10,790 bases of DNA from an uncultured Polyangiaceae bacterium (GTDB lineage: Bacteria; Myxococcota_A; Polyangia; Polyangiales; Polyangiaceae), in contig CALKVR010000688.1 in assembly GCA_938004815.1 (NCBI GenBank), positions 1-10,790 of the forward strand, read 5' to 3'. Both the position numbers and the translations under genes were made by a program. The notes beneath the pieces were generated by a model. The model searched no databases and was not told the origin of the DNA. It was given only the letters and a program-made list of their open reading frames with translations. Below, one piece after another: positions 1-6,121 of the stretch (its first letter is position 1; every line of letters begins with the position of its first letter).

Positions 1-1
1 G

Positions 2-202
2 TCTTGCACCCACCTCGCGTGCGCGGTCGTCCCGAGGGTGGACGAGGGCGTCTTTCATTGCCCTTGCCACGAGGGGTATTTCGATCTGCGCACGGGTGAC
101 AACATCGCCGGCCCGCCGCCCCGCCCCCTCCCGCGGATCGTGCTCGAGGTCGCGGGGGGCGAGGTCTTTGCGGTCGGTGTCGAGAAGCGGACGGTGGCCT
201 GA
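2..202 (+). CDS. Rieske [2Fe-2S] protein, C-terminal fragment (5' end outside window)
   Basis: The frame is open from the window edge to TGA at 200-202 and gives 66 residues. It contains both Rieske cluster boxes: box 1 reads CTHLAC (cluster Cys and His near the start of the fragment) and box 2 reads CPCHEG, followed by a GPPPRPL loop close to the C-terminus, as in Rieske subunits of bc/b6f-type quinol oxidoreductases. Box 2 has HEG where the common form is HGS/HGG. The family holds a [2Fe-2S] cluster with two Cys and two His and passes electrons from quinol to a cytochrome. The stop overlaps the next gene's ATG (TGATG), so the two are probably translationally coupled. The N-terminal membrane anchor and the likely cytochrome b partner would lie upstream. 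A Rieske ferredoxin-type protein is a less likely alternative given the neighbours. Confidence 0.88.
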   Translation, partial: SCTHLACAVVPRVDEGVFHCPCHEGYFDLRTGDNIAGPPPRPLPRIVLEVAGGEVFAVGVEKRTVA

Positions 203-414
203 TGCGCGCGAAGCGACACATGACCCGCGCGCAGCGAACGACCATCGTCAACGGGATCGTGTGCTTCGTCCTCATCCTGGTCGGGCTGCAGCTCTGGCTG
301 CTCACCGCCACGCTCGACGCGTTCCTGGGTGGCGACACGGCCGCCGTCTTGCCGGGGCTCGCCGCGAGCGCGCTCTGCCTGGCCCTGAACCTGGGCCTGC
401 TCCGGTACCTCTAG
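202..414 (+). CDS. Small two-helix membrane protein (DUF6755-like)
   Basis: This is a 70-residue protein with a basic N-terminus (MRAKRHMTRAQR) and two hydrophobic segments, about residues 16-36 and 47-66, with a short loop containing GGDTAA. It resembles a small uncharacterised family (I believe DUF6755) found beside Rieske/cytochrome b genes; that name is from memory and tentative. The ATG at 202 overlaps the stop of the Rieske gene, which favours that start. A second ATG at 220, directly before TRAQR, is a plausible alternative. The stop at 412-414 lies one base before the next ATG. A role as an accessory or assembly subunit of the membrane redox complex is inferred only from position and size. 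Confidence 0.7.
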   Translation: MRAKRHMTRAQRTTIVNGIVCFVLILVGLQLWLLTATLDAFLGGDTAAVLPGLAASALCLALNLGLLRYL

Positions 415-415
415 G

Positions 416-1465
416 ATGTCCCAGGCCGCGCCGCAGCCGGCCGCTGCCGAGGGTCTCGCCGGCATGCACCCGGCGTACTTCGCGCTCGTCATGGCGACCG
501 GGATCGTGTCGATCGCCGCGCACGTCCTCGCCATCCCGCTCGTGCCTTGGGCTTTGTTCGCCCTCAACGCGCTCTTTTATCCGCTGCTCTGGGCGCTGAC
601 GATCGCGCGGCTGATCCGCCATCCCCAGAGAGCCCTCGGCGACCTGTCCCATCACGGGCGCGCGGTGGGCTTCTTCACGATGGTCGCGGCGACCTGCGTG
701 CTCGGGACGCAATGCCTCGTCGTGGGTGGGACGCGGAGCGCCGCGCTCTCCCTCTGGGTCTTCGGTATCGTCCTCTACGTCGCGCTCACGTACTCGATCT
801 TCACGGCGCTCACGATCAAGCAAGAGAAGCCGGCGCTCGCCGAGGGGATCAACGGGGGCTGGCTGGTTTCGGTGGTGGCGGCCCAGTCGGTCGCCGTGCT
901 CGGCGCTCAGCTGGCACCGACGTCCGAGCACGCCGAGGTGATGCTGTTCTTCTCGCTGACCATGTGGCTGGGCGGCTGCATGCTCTACCTCTGGATCATT
1001 TCGCTCATTTTCTATCGCTACACGTTCTTCACGATGGCGCCCTCCGATCTGGCTCCGCCCTACTGGATCAACATGGGCGCCGCGGCGATCTCGACGCTCG
1101 CCGGCGCCATGCTCGCCTCGAGCGCCGCCTACTCGCCGCTCGTCGACCGGGTGTTGCCGTTCGTCCGCGGTCTGACCCTGATGTGGTGGGCGACCGCGAC
1201 GTGGTGGATCCCGATGCTCGTGGTGCTCGGGGTGTGGCGTCATGGCGTTCGGCGCTTTCCGCTGAAGTACGACCCTCTCTACTGGGGCGCGGTGTTTCCG
1301 CTGGGCATGTACACGGTCGCGACGGCGCGGCTGTCGGCCACGGTGGACGCTCCCTATCTGCTCGCCATTCCTCGATGGTCCGTCTTCGTGGCGATCGGCG
1401 CATGGGCGATCACCTTCGCGGGCATGGTGCTGCACCAAGGGCGCGTGCTCCTGGGCCGTCGGTGA
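416..1465 (+). CDS. TDT-family transporter (TehA/SLAC1 fold, tellurite resistance/C4-dicarboxylate transporter-like)
   Basis: This 349-residue protein has about ten hydrophobic helices spread from residue 21 to 338. Family signatures include YFALVMATGIVSIA at 21-34, the INGGWL stretch at 145-150, and FPLKYDPLYWGAVFPLGMYT at 281-300, which match the tellurite-resistance/C4-dicarboxylate transporter family. Known relatives include TehA, Mae1 malate permease and the SLAC1 anion channels, all inner-membrane anion transporters. The length is normal for the family. The ATG at 416 follows the previous stop by one base. An ATG at 464 (Met17) with GAGGG about 10 bases upstream is an alternative that would keep all helices. 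In a redox/NO-type operon it may export or import a small anion such as nitrite, sulfite or a dicarboxylate, but the substrate cannot be read from the sequence. Confidence 0.85.
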   Translation: MSQAAPQPAAAEGLAGMHPAYFALVMATGIVSIAAHVLAIPLVPWALFALNALFYPLLWALTIARLIRHPQRALGDLSHHGRAVGFFTMVAATCVLGTQCLVVGGTRSAALSLWVFGIVLYVALTYSIFTALTIKQEKPALAEGINGGWLVSVVAAQSVAVLGAQLAPTSEHAEVMLFFSLTMWLGGCMLYLWIISLIFYRYTFFTMAPSDLAPPYWINMGAAAISTLAGAMLASSAAYSPLVDRVLPFVRGLTLMWWATATWWIPMLVVLGVWRHGVRRFPLKYDPLYWGAVFPLGMYTVATARLSATVDAPYLLAIPRWSVFVAIGAWAITFAGMVLHQGRVLLGRR

Positions 1466-1528
1466 GCGCCCGCGCAAGCTTTGCGCCCAGCGAGTTGTCT
1501 GCACCCGCGATCGCGCGCGGATCCCGCG

Positions 1529-1548
1529 ATTTCCAAGGATTTCCAAGG
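1529..1548 (+). repeat. Perfect 10-bp tandem duplication between transporter and hemerythrin genes
   Basis: ATTTCCAAGG occurs twice head to tail (1529-1538 and 1539-1548). It lies in the 107-base gap between the transporter stop and the hemerythrin ATG, 25 bases before that ATG. The stretch is distinctly A/T-richer than its surroundings. It could be a regulator half-site pair, a ribosome-binding element or a simple slippage duplication. No dyad FNR/NnrR box is seen. Confidence 0.6.
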
Positions 1549-1572
1549 CACGGCCGTTGCTGCAGCCCTTTC

Positions 1573-2046
1573 ATGCGGTTCGACGACACTCCTCCCGGGC
1601 CGATCGAGCGTTTCATGGTCGAAGACCACGTTCGGCTCGACCGGCTGCTCGACTCGGCGACGGCCGGGGCAACGATTGATCCCGCGCGCTATGCCCGGTT
1701 TCGGCACGATCTCTTGCGGCACATCGCGATGGAGGAGCGAACCCTCCTGCCGGATGCCAGGCGGCGGAGCGGCGGTGCGCCGCTCTCCATCGCCGCCGCG
1801 CTCCGCGCCGACCACGGTGAGATCGCGAAGCTGCTCGTGCCCACCCCGACGCCGGCGCTGATCGACGAGCTTCGCGCTTTGCTCGCCAGGCACAACCCGC
1901 TCGAAGAGGGCCCCGCGGGGCTGTATGCGATCTGCGACCGCTTGGCCGGTGAAGAAGCCGGTGAGGTCGTCGAGAGGCTTCGCGCGCAACCGAACGTCCC
2001 CGTCGCACGACACTACGACGGGCCGCTTCTCCATCGGAGGCCGTAG
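1573..2046 (+). CDS. Hemerythrin HHE cation-binding domain protein
   Basis: This is a 157-residue soluble protein with a four-helix bundle pattern. Likely di-iron ligands are His19 (EDH), His50 and Glu54 (HIAME, an HxxxE motif), His81 (DHGE), and His107 with Glu111 (HNPLE, a second HxxxE motif). This is the usual ligand set for bacterial HHE proteins, which bind O2 or NO or sense oxygen and iron; relatives such as YtfE/RIC act in nitrosative-stress repair. There is no signal peptide, so it should be cytoplasmic. The reading frame stays open far upstream inside the transporter gene, but similarity begins only near residue 10, so ATG 1573 is chosen; it lacks a clear Shine-Dalgarno sequence. The gap from the transporter is 107 bases, and the stop lies four bases before the nnrS ATG. 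Confidence 0.85.
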   Translation: MRFDDTPPGPIERFMVEDHVRLDRLLDSATAGATIDPARYARFRHDLLRHIAMEERTLLPDARRRSGGAPLSIAAALRADHGEIAKLLVPTPTPALIDELRALLARHNPLEEGPAGLYAICDRLAGEEAGEVVERLRAQPNVPVARHYDGPLLHRRP

Positions 2047-2050
2047 CACC

Positions 2051-3261
2051 ATGGGTCGGTCGCTCCTGCTCCATGGCGAGGTGCCCGAGCCGGCCGCGCG
2101 TCCTCGATTCGCGCTGGCCGCCAAGGGTTTCAGACCGTTCTTCTTGCTCGCGGCCGGCTTCGCCGTTCTCACGGTCGTGACCTGGGTGCTGATGTTCGCC
2201 GGCCTCATGCGGCCGCCCGCCTACCTCGCCCCGTTCGACTGGCACGCGCACGAGATGATCTTCGGCTTCACCGCCGCCGTCATCGCGGGGTTCTTGCTCA
2301 CCGCCGTCGGCAACTGGACGCAGCGAGAGACCGTGGTCGGCGCCCCGCTCTTCGCGCTCGCCGGCGTATGGATCGCCGGGCGCGTCGCGATGGCATTCCC
2401 CACCATCCTCTCTCCCCCGGTCACCGCGGCGATCGACCTCACGTTCTTGCCGCTGCTCGGCGTCGCCATCGGCCGCTCGTCGGCACTGGCAACCGCCGCA
2501 ATTTCATCATGCTCGGGGTTGTGCTGGCCCTGTTCGCCGCCAACCTGACCATTCACCTGGACGCTCTCGGTGTGATCGCGGCCGGCTCGGCCCGCCGGGC
2601 GAGCTTCGTGGCCATCGACGTCGTGCTGCTGATGATCGTGGTCGTTGCGGGCCGCATCTTCCCCATGTTCACGCGCAATGCCACGCAGGTCGCGACCATT
2701 CGATCGATCCCGCAGCTCGATGTCGCCGCCGCCGTCGGGATGGTCGGGGTCGCTCTGCTCGACGCGATCGCGGCCGATGCCTCGCTCATCGGCGCGGCTT
2801 GCGCAGCGGTCGCGGTCGTCGCCGCCGCGCGCGCCTACCATTGGGGCGCCCGCCACACGGCCAGGCATCCCCTGCTATGGGTGCTTCACGCAGGCTACGC
2901 CTGGCTCGTCTTCGGGATGCTGCTCCGGGCCACCGCCACGTGGAGCTCGGCGGTGCCCGCCGCAGCCGCGACGCACGCGCTCACGGTGGGAGCGATCGGC
3001 ACCCTGACCCTGGGCATGATGGCGCGCGTCGCGTTGGGCCATACGGGCCGAGCGCTGGTTGCACCGCCGGCCGTGGGCTGGGCCTTCGTCGCGATCAACC
3101 TGGCCGCGGCGCTCCGCGTCGCCGTTCCGATCCTCGCCCCCGGTGCCTACCTGACTGGGCTCATGGTCTCGGGGGGCCTCTGGGCCGCCGCGTTCGGGAT
3201 CTATCTGGTCGCTTACGCGCCGATTCTGAGCGCACCTCGCGTGGACGGAAAGGCGGGCTGA
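2051..3261 (+). pseudogene. nnrS: NnrS family protein (heme/copper membrane protein of NO metabolism), split by a frameshift
   Basis: Two overlapping frames together make one NnrS protein of about 403 residues, the usual family length. Frame one (2051-2548) carries KGFRPFF at 25-31 and the histidine motif WHAHEMIFGF at 64-73, then loses similarity after LPLLGVAIGR. Frame two resumes with NRRNF near 2489 and runs through about eight more hydrophobic helices, with GRIFPMFTRN and THALTVGAIGTLTLGMM, to TGA at 3259-3261. The break lies in CGGCCGCTCG at about 2471-2480 and is equivalent to one missing base (or four). Characterised NnrS proteins are integral membrane heme/copper proteins that protect against NO. 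Start ATG 2051 has GGAGG ten bases upstream. Codon use is the same on both sides, so the break is recent or is a sequencing error in a GC-rich palindrome. Confidence 0.85.
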
Positions 3262-4044
3262 ATGCGACCAGGGCATGGCTCTCGCTCGAATCGACCGCGG
3301 TCGTTGATCCCGCGTGAGCACGGGGCGTGGGCGCACCTCTGCCTGCCGCTCGCGGTGGTCCTCTTGGCCGGGACACCGTCATGGGCCGGCCTCTGCTACG
3401 CCGTGGTGGCCCTCCTCGCCTTTCTGGGCCACGAGCCCCTGCTCGTCCTGCTCGGGCAACGCGGGACACGCGCGCTCCGAGAGGACGGCAAGCGCGCGCG
3501 CTTTCGGCTCCTCTGGATGTTCGGCGCCGCGCTCGGCGCCGCAGGCTTCGCGCTGCAGTCGGCGCCGTCGACGCTCCTGTGGGCTCTCGTCCCGCTGGGC
3601 GCTGCCGTCGTCGCGGGATTGTTCGTAGCGAACGGCCGCCAGCGAACGCTGGCGGGAGAGCTCACCGCGTCGGCCGCGCTGACGGCGGCGGCGATCCCAA
3701 CCGGCATCGCGTGTGGGCTGCCTTGGCTCGAGGCGGTGGCGATCACGGGCGTCTTCTGGGCGTCTTTCGCCGCGTCGACGGTCGAGGTGCGCACCGTCGC
3801 CGGCCACCCTGCACCGCTCGCGTCGCGCGCCGGCATCTGGATCGCCGTCGCTGCCATCTTCTTCGTCCTAGCCCTGTTTCAGCTGCCACTAGCGGCGTCG
3901 ATGCTGCCCCTCGTCCTCATCGCGGTCGGGGTTGGCATCGCCCATCCGCCGGCCTCGAAGCTGCGACGCCTCGGCTGGAGCCTGGCCGCGGCATCGCTCG
4001 TCACCGGCGTGCTCGCGGTGGTAAGCCTTCGCGTGGGAGCCTGA
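3262..4044 (+). CDS. YwiC-like membrane protein
   Basis: This 260-residue protein has about seven or eight hydrophobic helices. It opens with the family signature PREHGAW at residues 17-23, just before the first helix, followed by LAFLGHEPLLVLLGQRG in the first third. These match the YwiC-like family, whose Bacillus subtilis member lies beside fnr, arfM and the nitrate reductase genes; the biochemical function is unknown. The ATG abuts the nnrS stop with no gap, which argues for co-translation even though nnrS is broken upstream. A cytoplasmic stretch of charged residues (about 73-88) separates the first pair of helices from the rest. Its place beside nnrS and hemerythrin agrees with a role in anaerobic or nitrogen-oxide respiration, but this is contextual. 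Confidence 0.8.
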   Translation: MRPGHGSRSNRPRSLIPREHGAWAHLCLPLAVVLLAGTPSWAGLCYAVVALLAFLGHEPLLVLLGQRGTRALREDGKRARFRLLWMFGAALGAAGFALQSAPSTLLWALVPLGAAVVAGLFVANGRQRTLAGELTASAALTAAAIPTGIACGLPWLEAVAITGVFWASFAASTVEVRTVAGHPAPLASRAGIWIAVAAIFFVLALFQLPLAASMLPLVLIAVGVGIAHPPASKLRRLGWSLAAASLVTGVLAVVSLRVGA

Positions 4045-4060
4045 AGCCGGGAGCAGACGC

Positions 4061-4447
4061 ATGGCCGTCGCGCGCGTTCATTTCATTCTGTACGTCCGCG
4101 ACCAGGCGACGAGCGCGCGCTTCTACCGCGCCGTGCTGTCCGCCGAGCCGACGCTCGACGTGCCCGGGATGACCGAGCTCGCGCTGCCGGGCAACGCGGT
4201 CCTCGACCTCATGCCCGAAGCGGGCGCCGAACGCTTGCTCGGCCCGCCGCACGACCCGGCCGCCGCGAGCGGCCTGCCCCGTGCCGAGGTGTACTTGGTC
4301 GTCGACGATCCGGCCCTCTACCTGGCGAGGAGCCTCGCAGCGGGGGCACGGCTCGTCAGCGGCCTAGAGCCGCGCGATTGGGGACACGACGCGGCGTACG
4401 TGCTCGATCCCGACGGACACGTCGTCGCGTTCGCCCGCGTTCGGTAG
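4061..4447 (+). CDS. VOC (glyoxalase/bleomycin resistance fold) protein
   Basis: This is a 128-residue cytoplasmic protein made of two babbb modules. Module one begins VHFILYVRDQATSARFYRAVL (first strand and helix, with His7). Module two begins AEVYLVVDD at about residue 75 and ends AAYVLDPDGHVVAF at 111-124. Candidate metal ligands are His7, Glu39 and Glu76; the usual final Glu in the last strand appears to be Phe124, so it may be a non-catalytic or altered binder. The family includes lyases, dioxygenases and antibiotic-binding proteins, and the substrate is unknown here. GGGAG at 4049-4053 is a good Shine-Dalgarno sequence seven bases before the ATG. The 16-base gap from the YwiC-like gene makes it the likely last gene of the operon; it converges on the next gene. 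Confidence 0.82.
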   Translation: MAVARVHFILYVRDQATSARFYRAVLSAEPTLDVPGMTELALPGNAVLDLMPEAGAERLLGPPHDPAAASGLPRAEVYLVVDDPALYLARSLAAGARLVSGLEPRDWGHDAAYVLDPDGHVVAFARVR

Positions 4448-4467
4448 CGACCCGCGGCCAACCCGAG

Positions 4468-4812
4468 TCACCCCTTGCGGGGTGGGCTGAAGGGGTTCGC
4501 CGGATCGTAGTGACGGTTTTCGACCGGCGGGGCACCACCACCGTCATCGTCGTCGTTCGACGCGTGCCGGTCCGGCAGCGACTTGACGATGAGCCAGGCG
4601 GCGACCGCGCCGCCGATCGCGCAGAGGATCGCGAGCGGGTACATCGTCAGGATGTCGCTCCCGATGCCGAGCATGCCGGCCAAGAAGAAGCCGATGAGCT
4701 CACCGACGATCCACAAGAGGGCGAGGGCGCCCCAGCCTGCCGAGTGCCCCTTCTCGCGCGCCGTCTTCGCCAACCGGCGACCGAAAATGACGAGGAAGAT
4801 GATCTCGAGCAT
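4468..4812 (-). CDS. Small membrane protein, three hydrophobic segments, function unknown
   Basis: This 114-residue protein has hydrophobic segments at about 1-10, 27-48 and 56-76. They are followed by a hydrophilic tail with a run of four Asp at 87-90 and a proline-rich end (PANPFSPPRKG). A polar, basic stretch (GRRLAKTAREKGHS) lies between the first two segments, and the GW plus acidic GEL pattern in helix two resembles small uncharacterised inner-membrane proteins of myxobacteria. I do not recognise a named family with certainty. The ATG at 4812 has GGAGGG seven bases upstream on the minus strand, which supports the start. It is convergent with the VOC gene (20-base gap) and divergent from the secreted protein at 4945. 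Confidence 0.72.
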   Translation of the reverse strand: MLEIIFLVIFGRRLAKTAREKGHSAGWGALALLWIVGELIGFFLAGMLGIGSDILTMYPLAILCAIGGAVAAWLIVKSLPDRHASNDDDDGGGAPPVENRHYDPANPFSPPRKG

Positions 4813-4944
4813 GGTTGGCCCTCCGCTTCGTGCGCCGGATGCTCATGAGAGCAAGCCCGCGCCCCGCCCACCAGCGTGCGCGCGCGGGGACGAGAAACAG
4901 CCGCGCACTTGCCGCCTCGGGCGAGCTGAGGTTTGTTGATATTC

Positions 4945-5547
4945 ATGCGCTGGGCCGGCTCCTCGCTCATCGTTCTCGCGCTCGCGTTCGCGAGCGCGGG
5001 CGCGCGCGCGCAAGAAGCCGGGGAGCCGCCCCCGCCGAAAGACCCGCCGCCGTCCGAGCCGGAGCAAGAGCCCAAGGACGAGGAGAAGGACGACGCGAAG
5101 GACGAAGGGGAGAAGGGGGAGGGCGACGGCGCGCGCAAGCCGCACCCCGAGCCGCGCGTCATCATCGACGTCTCGACGAAGAAGCGGACGAAGACGTCGG
5201 ACGCGGTTCAGGCCGCGGCGCGGCGCGGCTTCTGGGGCAAGACGGTGGGTTGCTACAAGAAGGTCGCGTGGGAGGAGCCGAAGCTCGAGGTCGACGTGAC
5301 GCTTCGGGTCGAGGTGCGCGGCGGCTCGATCAAGAAGGCCACGGTTCAGAAGGCACCCGCCCCCAAGAAGAAGACCAAGACGAAGAAGAAAGCCAAGTCG
5401 AGGGCAGCCGAGGTCGGCGCCTGCCTGGCGAAGCGGGCGGTGGGGCTGTCGATGCCCAAGGGCGTCAAGACCGCCACCTCGCTCCGCGTGCAGATCTATC
5501 CGGGCGACGATCCCGTCCCACCACCGCCGCCGAAAAAGCGGGACTGA
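4945..5547 (+). CDS. Secreted charged protein with AgmX/PglI-like C-terminal domain
   Basis: This 200-residue protein starts with a clear signal peptide (residues 1-22, cleavage expected after ARA before QEAG). A low-complexity linker follows at about 27-70, proline-rich then dense in Asp, Glu and Lys. The folded part (about 88-185) has WGKTVGCY with Cys103, a strand-like VDVTLRVEVRGGSIKKATV, and GACLAKR with Cys160, spaced as in the AgmX/PglI C-terminal domains of myxobacteria. The two Cys probably pair. A lysine-rich insert (141-152) sits between the strands. In the family the domain is linked to gliding motility and envelope complexes; the role here is unknown. TTG at 4933 in the same frame would add four residues, but the ATG gives the better signal peptide. 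It is convergent with the MarR gene, four bases away. Confidence 0.75.
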   Translation: MRWAGSSLIVLALAFASAGARAQEAGEPPPPKDPPPSEPEQEPKDEEKDDAKDEGEKGEGDGARKPHPEPRVIIDVSTKKRTKTSDAVQAAARRGFWGKTVGCYKKVAWEEPKLEVDVTLRVEVRGGSIKKATVQKAPAPKKKTKTKKKAKSRAAEVGACLAKRAVGLSMPKGVKTATSLRVQIYPGDDPVPPPPPKKRD

Positions 5548-5551
5548 CGCG

Positions 5552-6031
5552 TCAGCGACCCCCTGGCGGCATCTTTTCGAGCAGCGCCACGAGCGCCTCG
5601 CGCAGACCCTTCATCCTTGCCGCTCCGATCTTCTCGGCGCACTCGCCCTCGAGCGCAGCGAGGACAGCCAACCCGTCGAAGAGCCCGGCCCGGCCGCGCG
5701 CGGTGAAACGCACCCGCCTCGCCCGCGCGTCGTCGGGATCGACCGCGCGCTCGAGGACACCCATCGCCTCCAGATCGTCGACCAGCTGCGACGCCGCTTG
5801 CTTGGTGACTCCGAGGCGCTCGGCCAGAACGGACACGCGCGTCCCCTCCAGATCGATATGGGGAAAGAGGCTGGTGTGCGACCGACGCAGACGCGGCCGG
5901 CCTGGCTTCTCGGAGACACGCCGCACCGCCTCTTCATCGAGGAGCCGCGCTGCCTTGAACAGGAGCTGCAGGGTGCTGGCCTGCTTCGCCGCCTCGAGGC
6001 GGGCGCGGTAAGCGGCGTCGCGTTCGGCCAT
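5552..6031 (-). CDS. MarR-family transcriptional regulator
   Basis: This is a 159-residue protein of normal MarR length. An N-terminal helix (LQLLFKAARLLDEEAVRR) forms the dimer region. It is followed by the winged helix: helix-turn-helix with LAERLGVTKQAASQLVDDLE at about 69-88 (recognition helix TKQAASQLVDDLE) and the wing DPDDARARRVRFTARGR at 98-114. C-terminal helices complete the dimer interface. The ATG at 6031 is chosen: an in-frame TTG at 6067 would start inside the palindromic operator region. The family binds palindromes as dimers and is usually released by a small ligand. The gene is divergent from the DUF4336 gene, with two palindromes between them, so it most likely represses itself and that gene. 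Cys131 could be redox-active, but this is speculative. Confidence 0.88.
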   Translation of the reverse strand: MAERDAAYRARLEAAKQASTLQLLFKAARLLDEEAVRRVSEKPGRPRLRRSHTSLFPHIDLEGTRVSVLAERLGVTKQAASQLVDDLEAMGVLERAVDPDDARARRVRFTARGRAGLFDGLAVLAALEGECAEKIGAARMKGLREALVALLEKMPPGGR

Positions 6032-6056
6032 CGCCGCTGGTTGTACCCCGGCGCGG

Positions 6057-6062
6057 ATTTTA
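6057..6062 (-). promoter_or_regulatory. Possible -10 element of the MarR gene
   Basis: On the minus strand this reads TAAAAT, five of six matches to the consensus, 25 bases before the ATG at 6031. A start of transcription near 6050 would give a leader of about 20 bases. The -35 at 17-bp spacing is weak (CCAATA), while TTGACC of operator B lies 21 bases away. The element abuts operator A, fitting autorepression. Confidence 0.4.
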
Positions 6063-6078
6063 GTCAACCTCGCTTGAC
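6063..6078. promoter_or_regulatory. MarR-type operator, copy A
   Basis: The imperfect palindrome GTCAACCTCGCTTGAC has five perfectly paired outer bases on each side (GTCAA/TTGAC). It lies in the divergent region 32 bases upstream of the regulator ATG. It matches copy B at 14 of 16 positions. Its right arm plus the next base forms TTGACA (6074-6079), a perfect -35 hexamer for plus-strand transcription, so bound regulator would block RNA polymerase. Binding by the neighbouring MarR protein is inference. Confidence 0.72.
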
Positions 6079-6084
6079 ATATTG

Positions 6085-6100
6085 GTCAACCGTGCTTGAC
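6085..6100. promoter_or_regulatory. MarR-type operator, copy B
   Basis: GTCAACCGTGCTTGAC is a second copy of the same palindrome, differing from copy A only at the two central bases. Centre-to-centre distance is 22 bp, about two helical turns, so two dimers would sit on the same DNA face. It ends 21 bases before the GTG of the DUF4336 gene, overlapping the expected promoter core. Confidence 0.72.
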
Positions 6101-6121
6101 TAGTTGGGTGCGAGGTGAGCC

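Noticed and set aside
302..1546. A long open frame on the minus strand (414 codons) opposite the TDT transporter
   Set aside because: Its translation is Arg/Gly/His/Glu-rich without family motifs, as expected from the antisense of a GC-rich gene, and the plus-strand frame is a clear transporter.
547..1572. In-frame upstream extension of the hemerythrin gene
   Set aside because: The extension is Arg-rich shadow sequence inside the transporter gene; HHE similarity begins only after the ATG at 1573.
4469..4484. CACCCC-TTGC-GGGGTG hairpin between the convergent VOC and small membrane protein genes as a terminator
   Set aside because: The stem is only 6 bp, has no T-tract on either strand and lies within the last codons of the minus-strand gene; too weak to call.
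6032..6067. TTG start giving the MarR protein 12 more residues
   Set aside because: It would begin inside operator A and over the likely -10, with no ribosome site; the added residues are not MarR-like.
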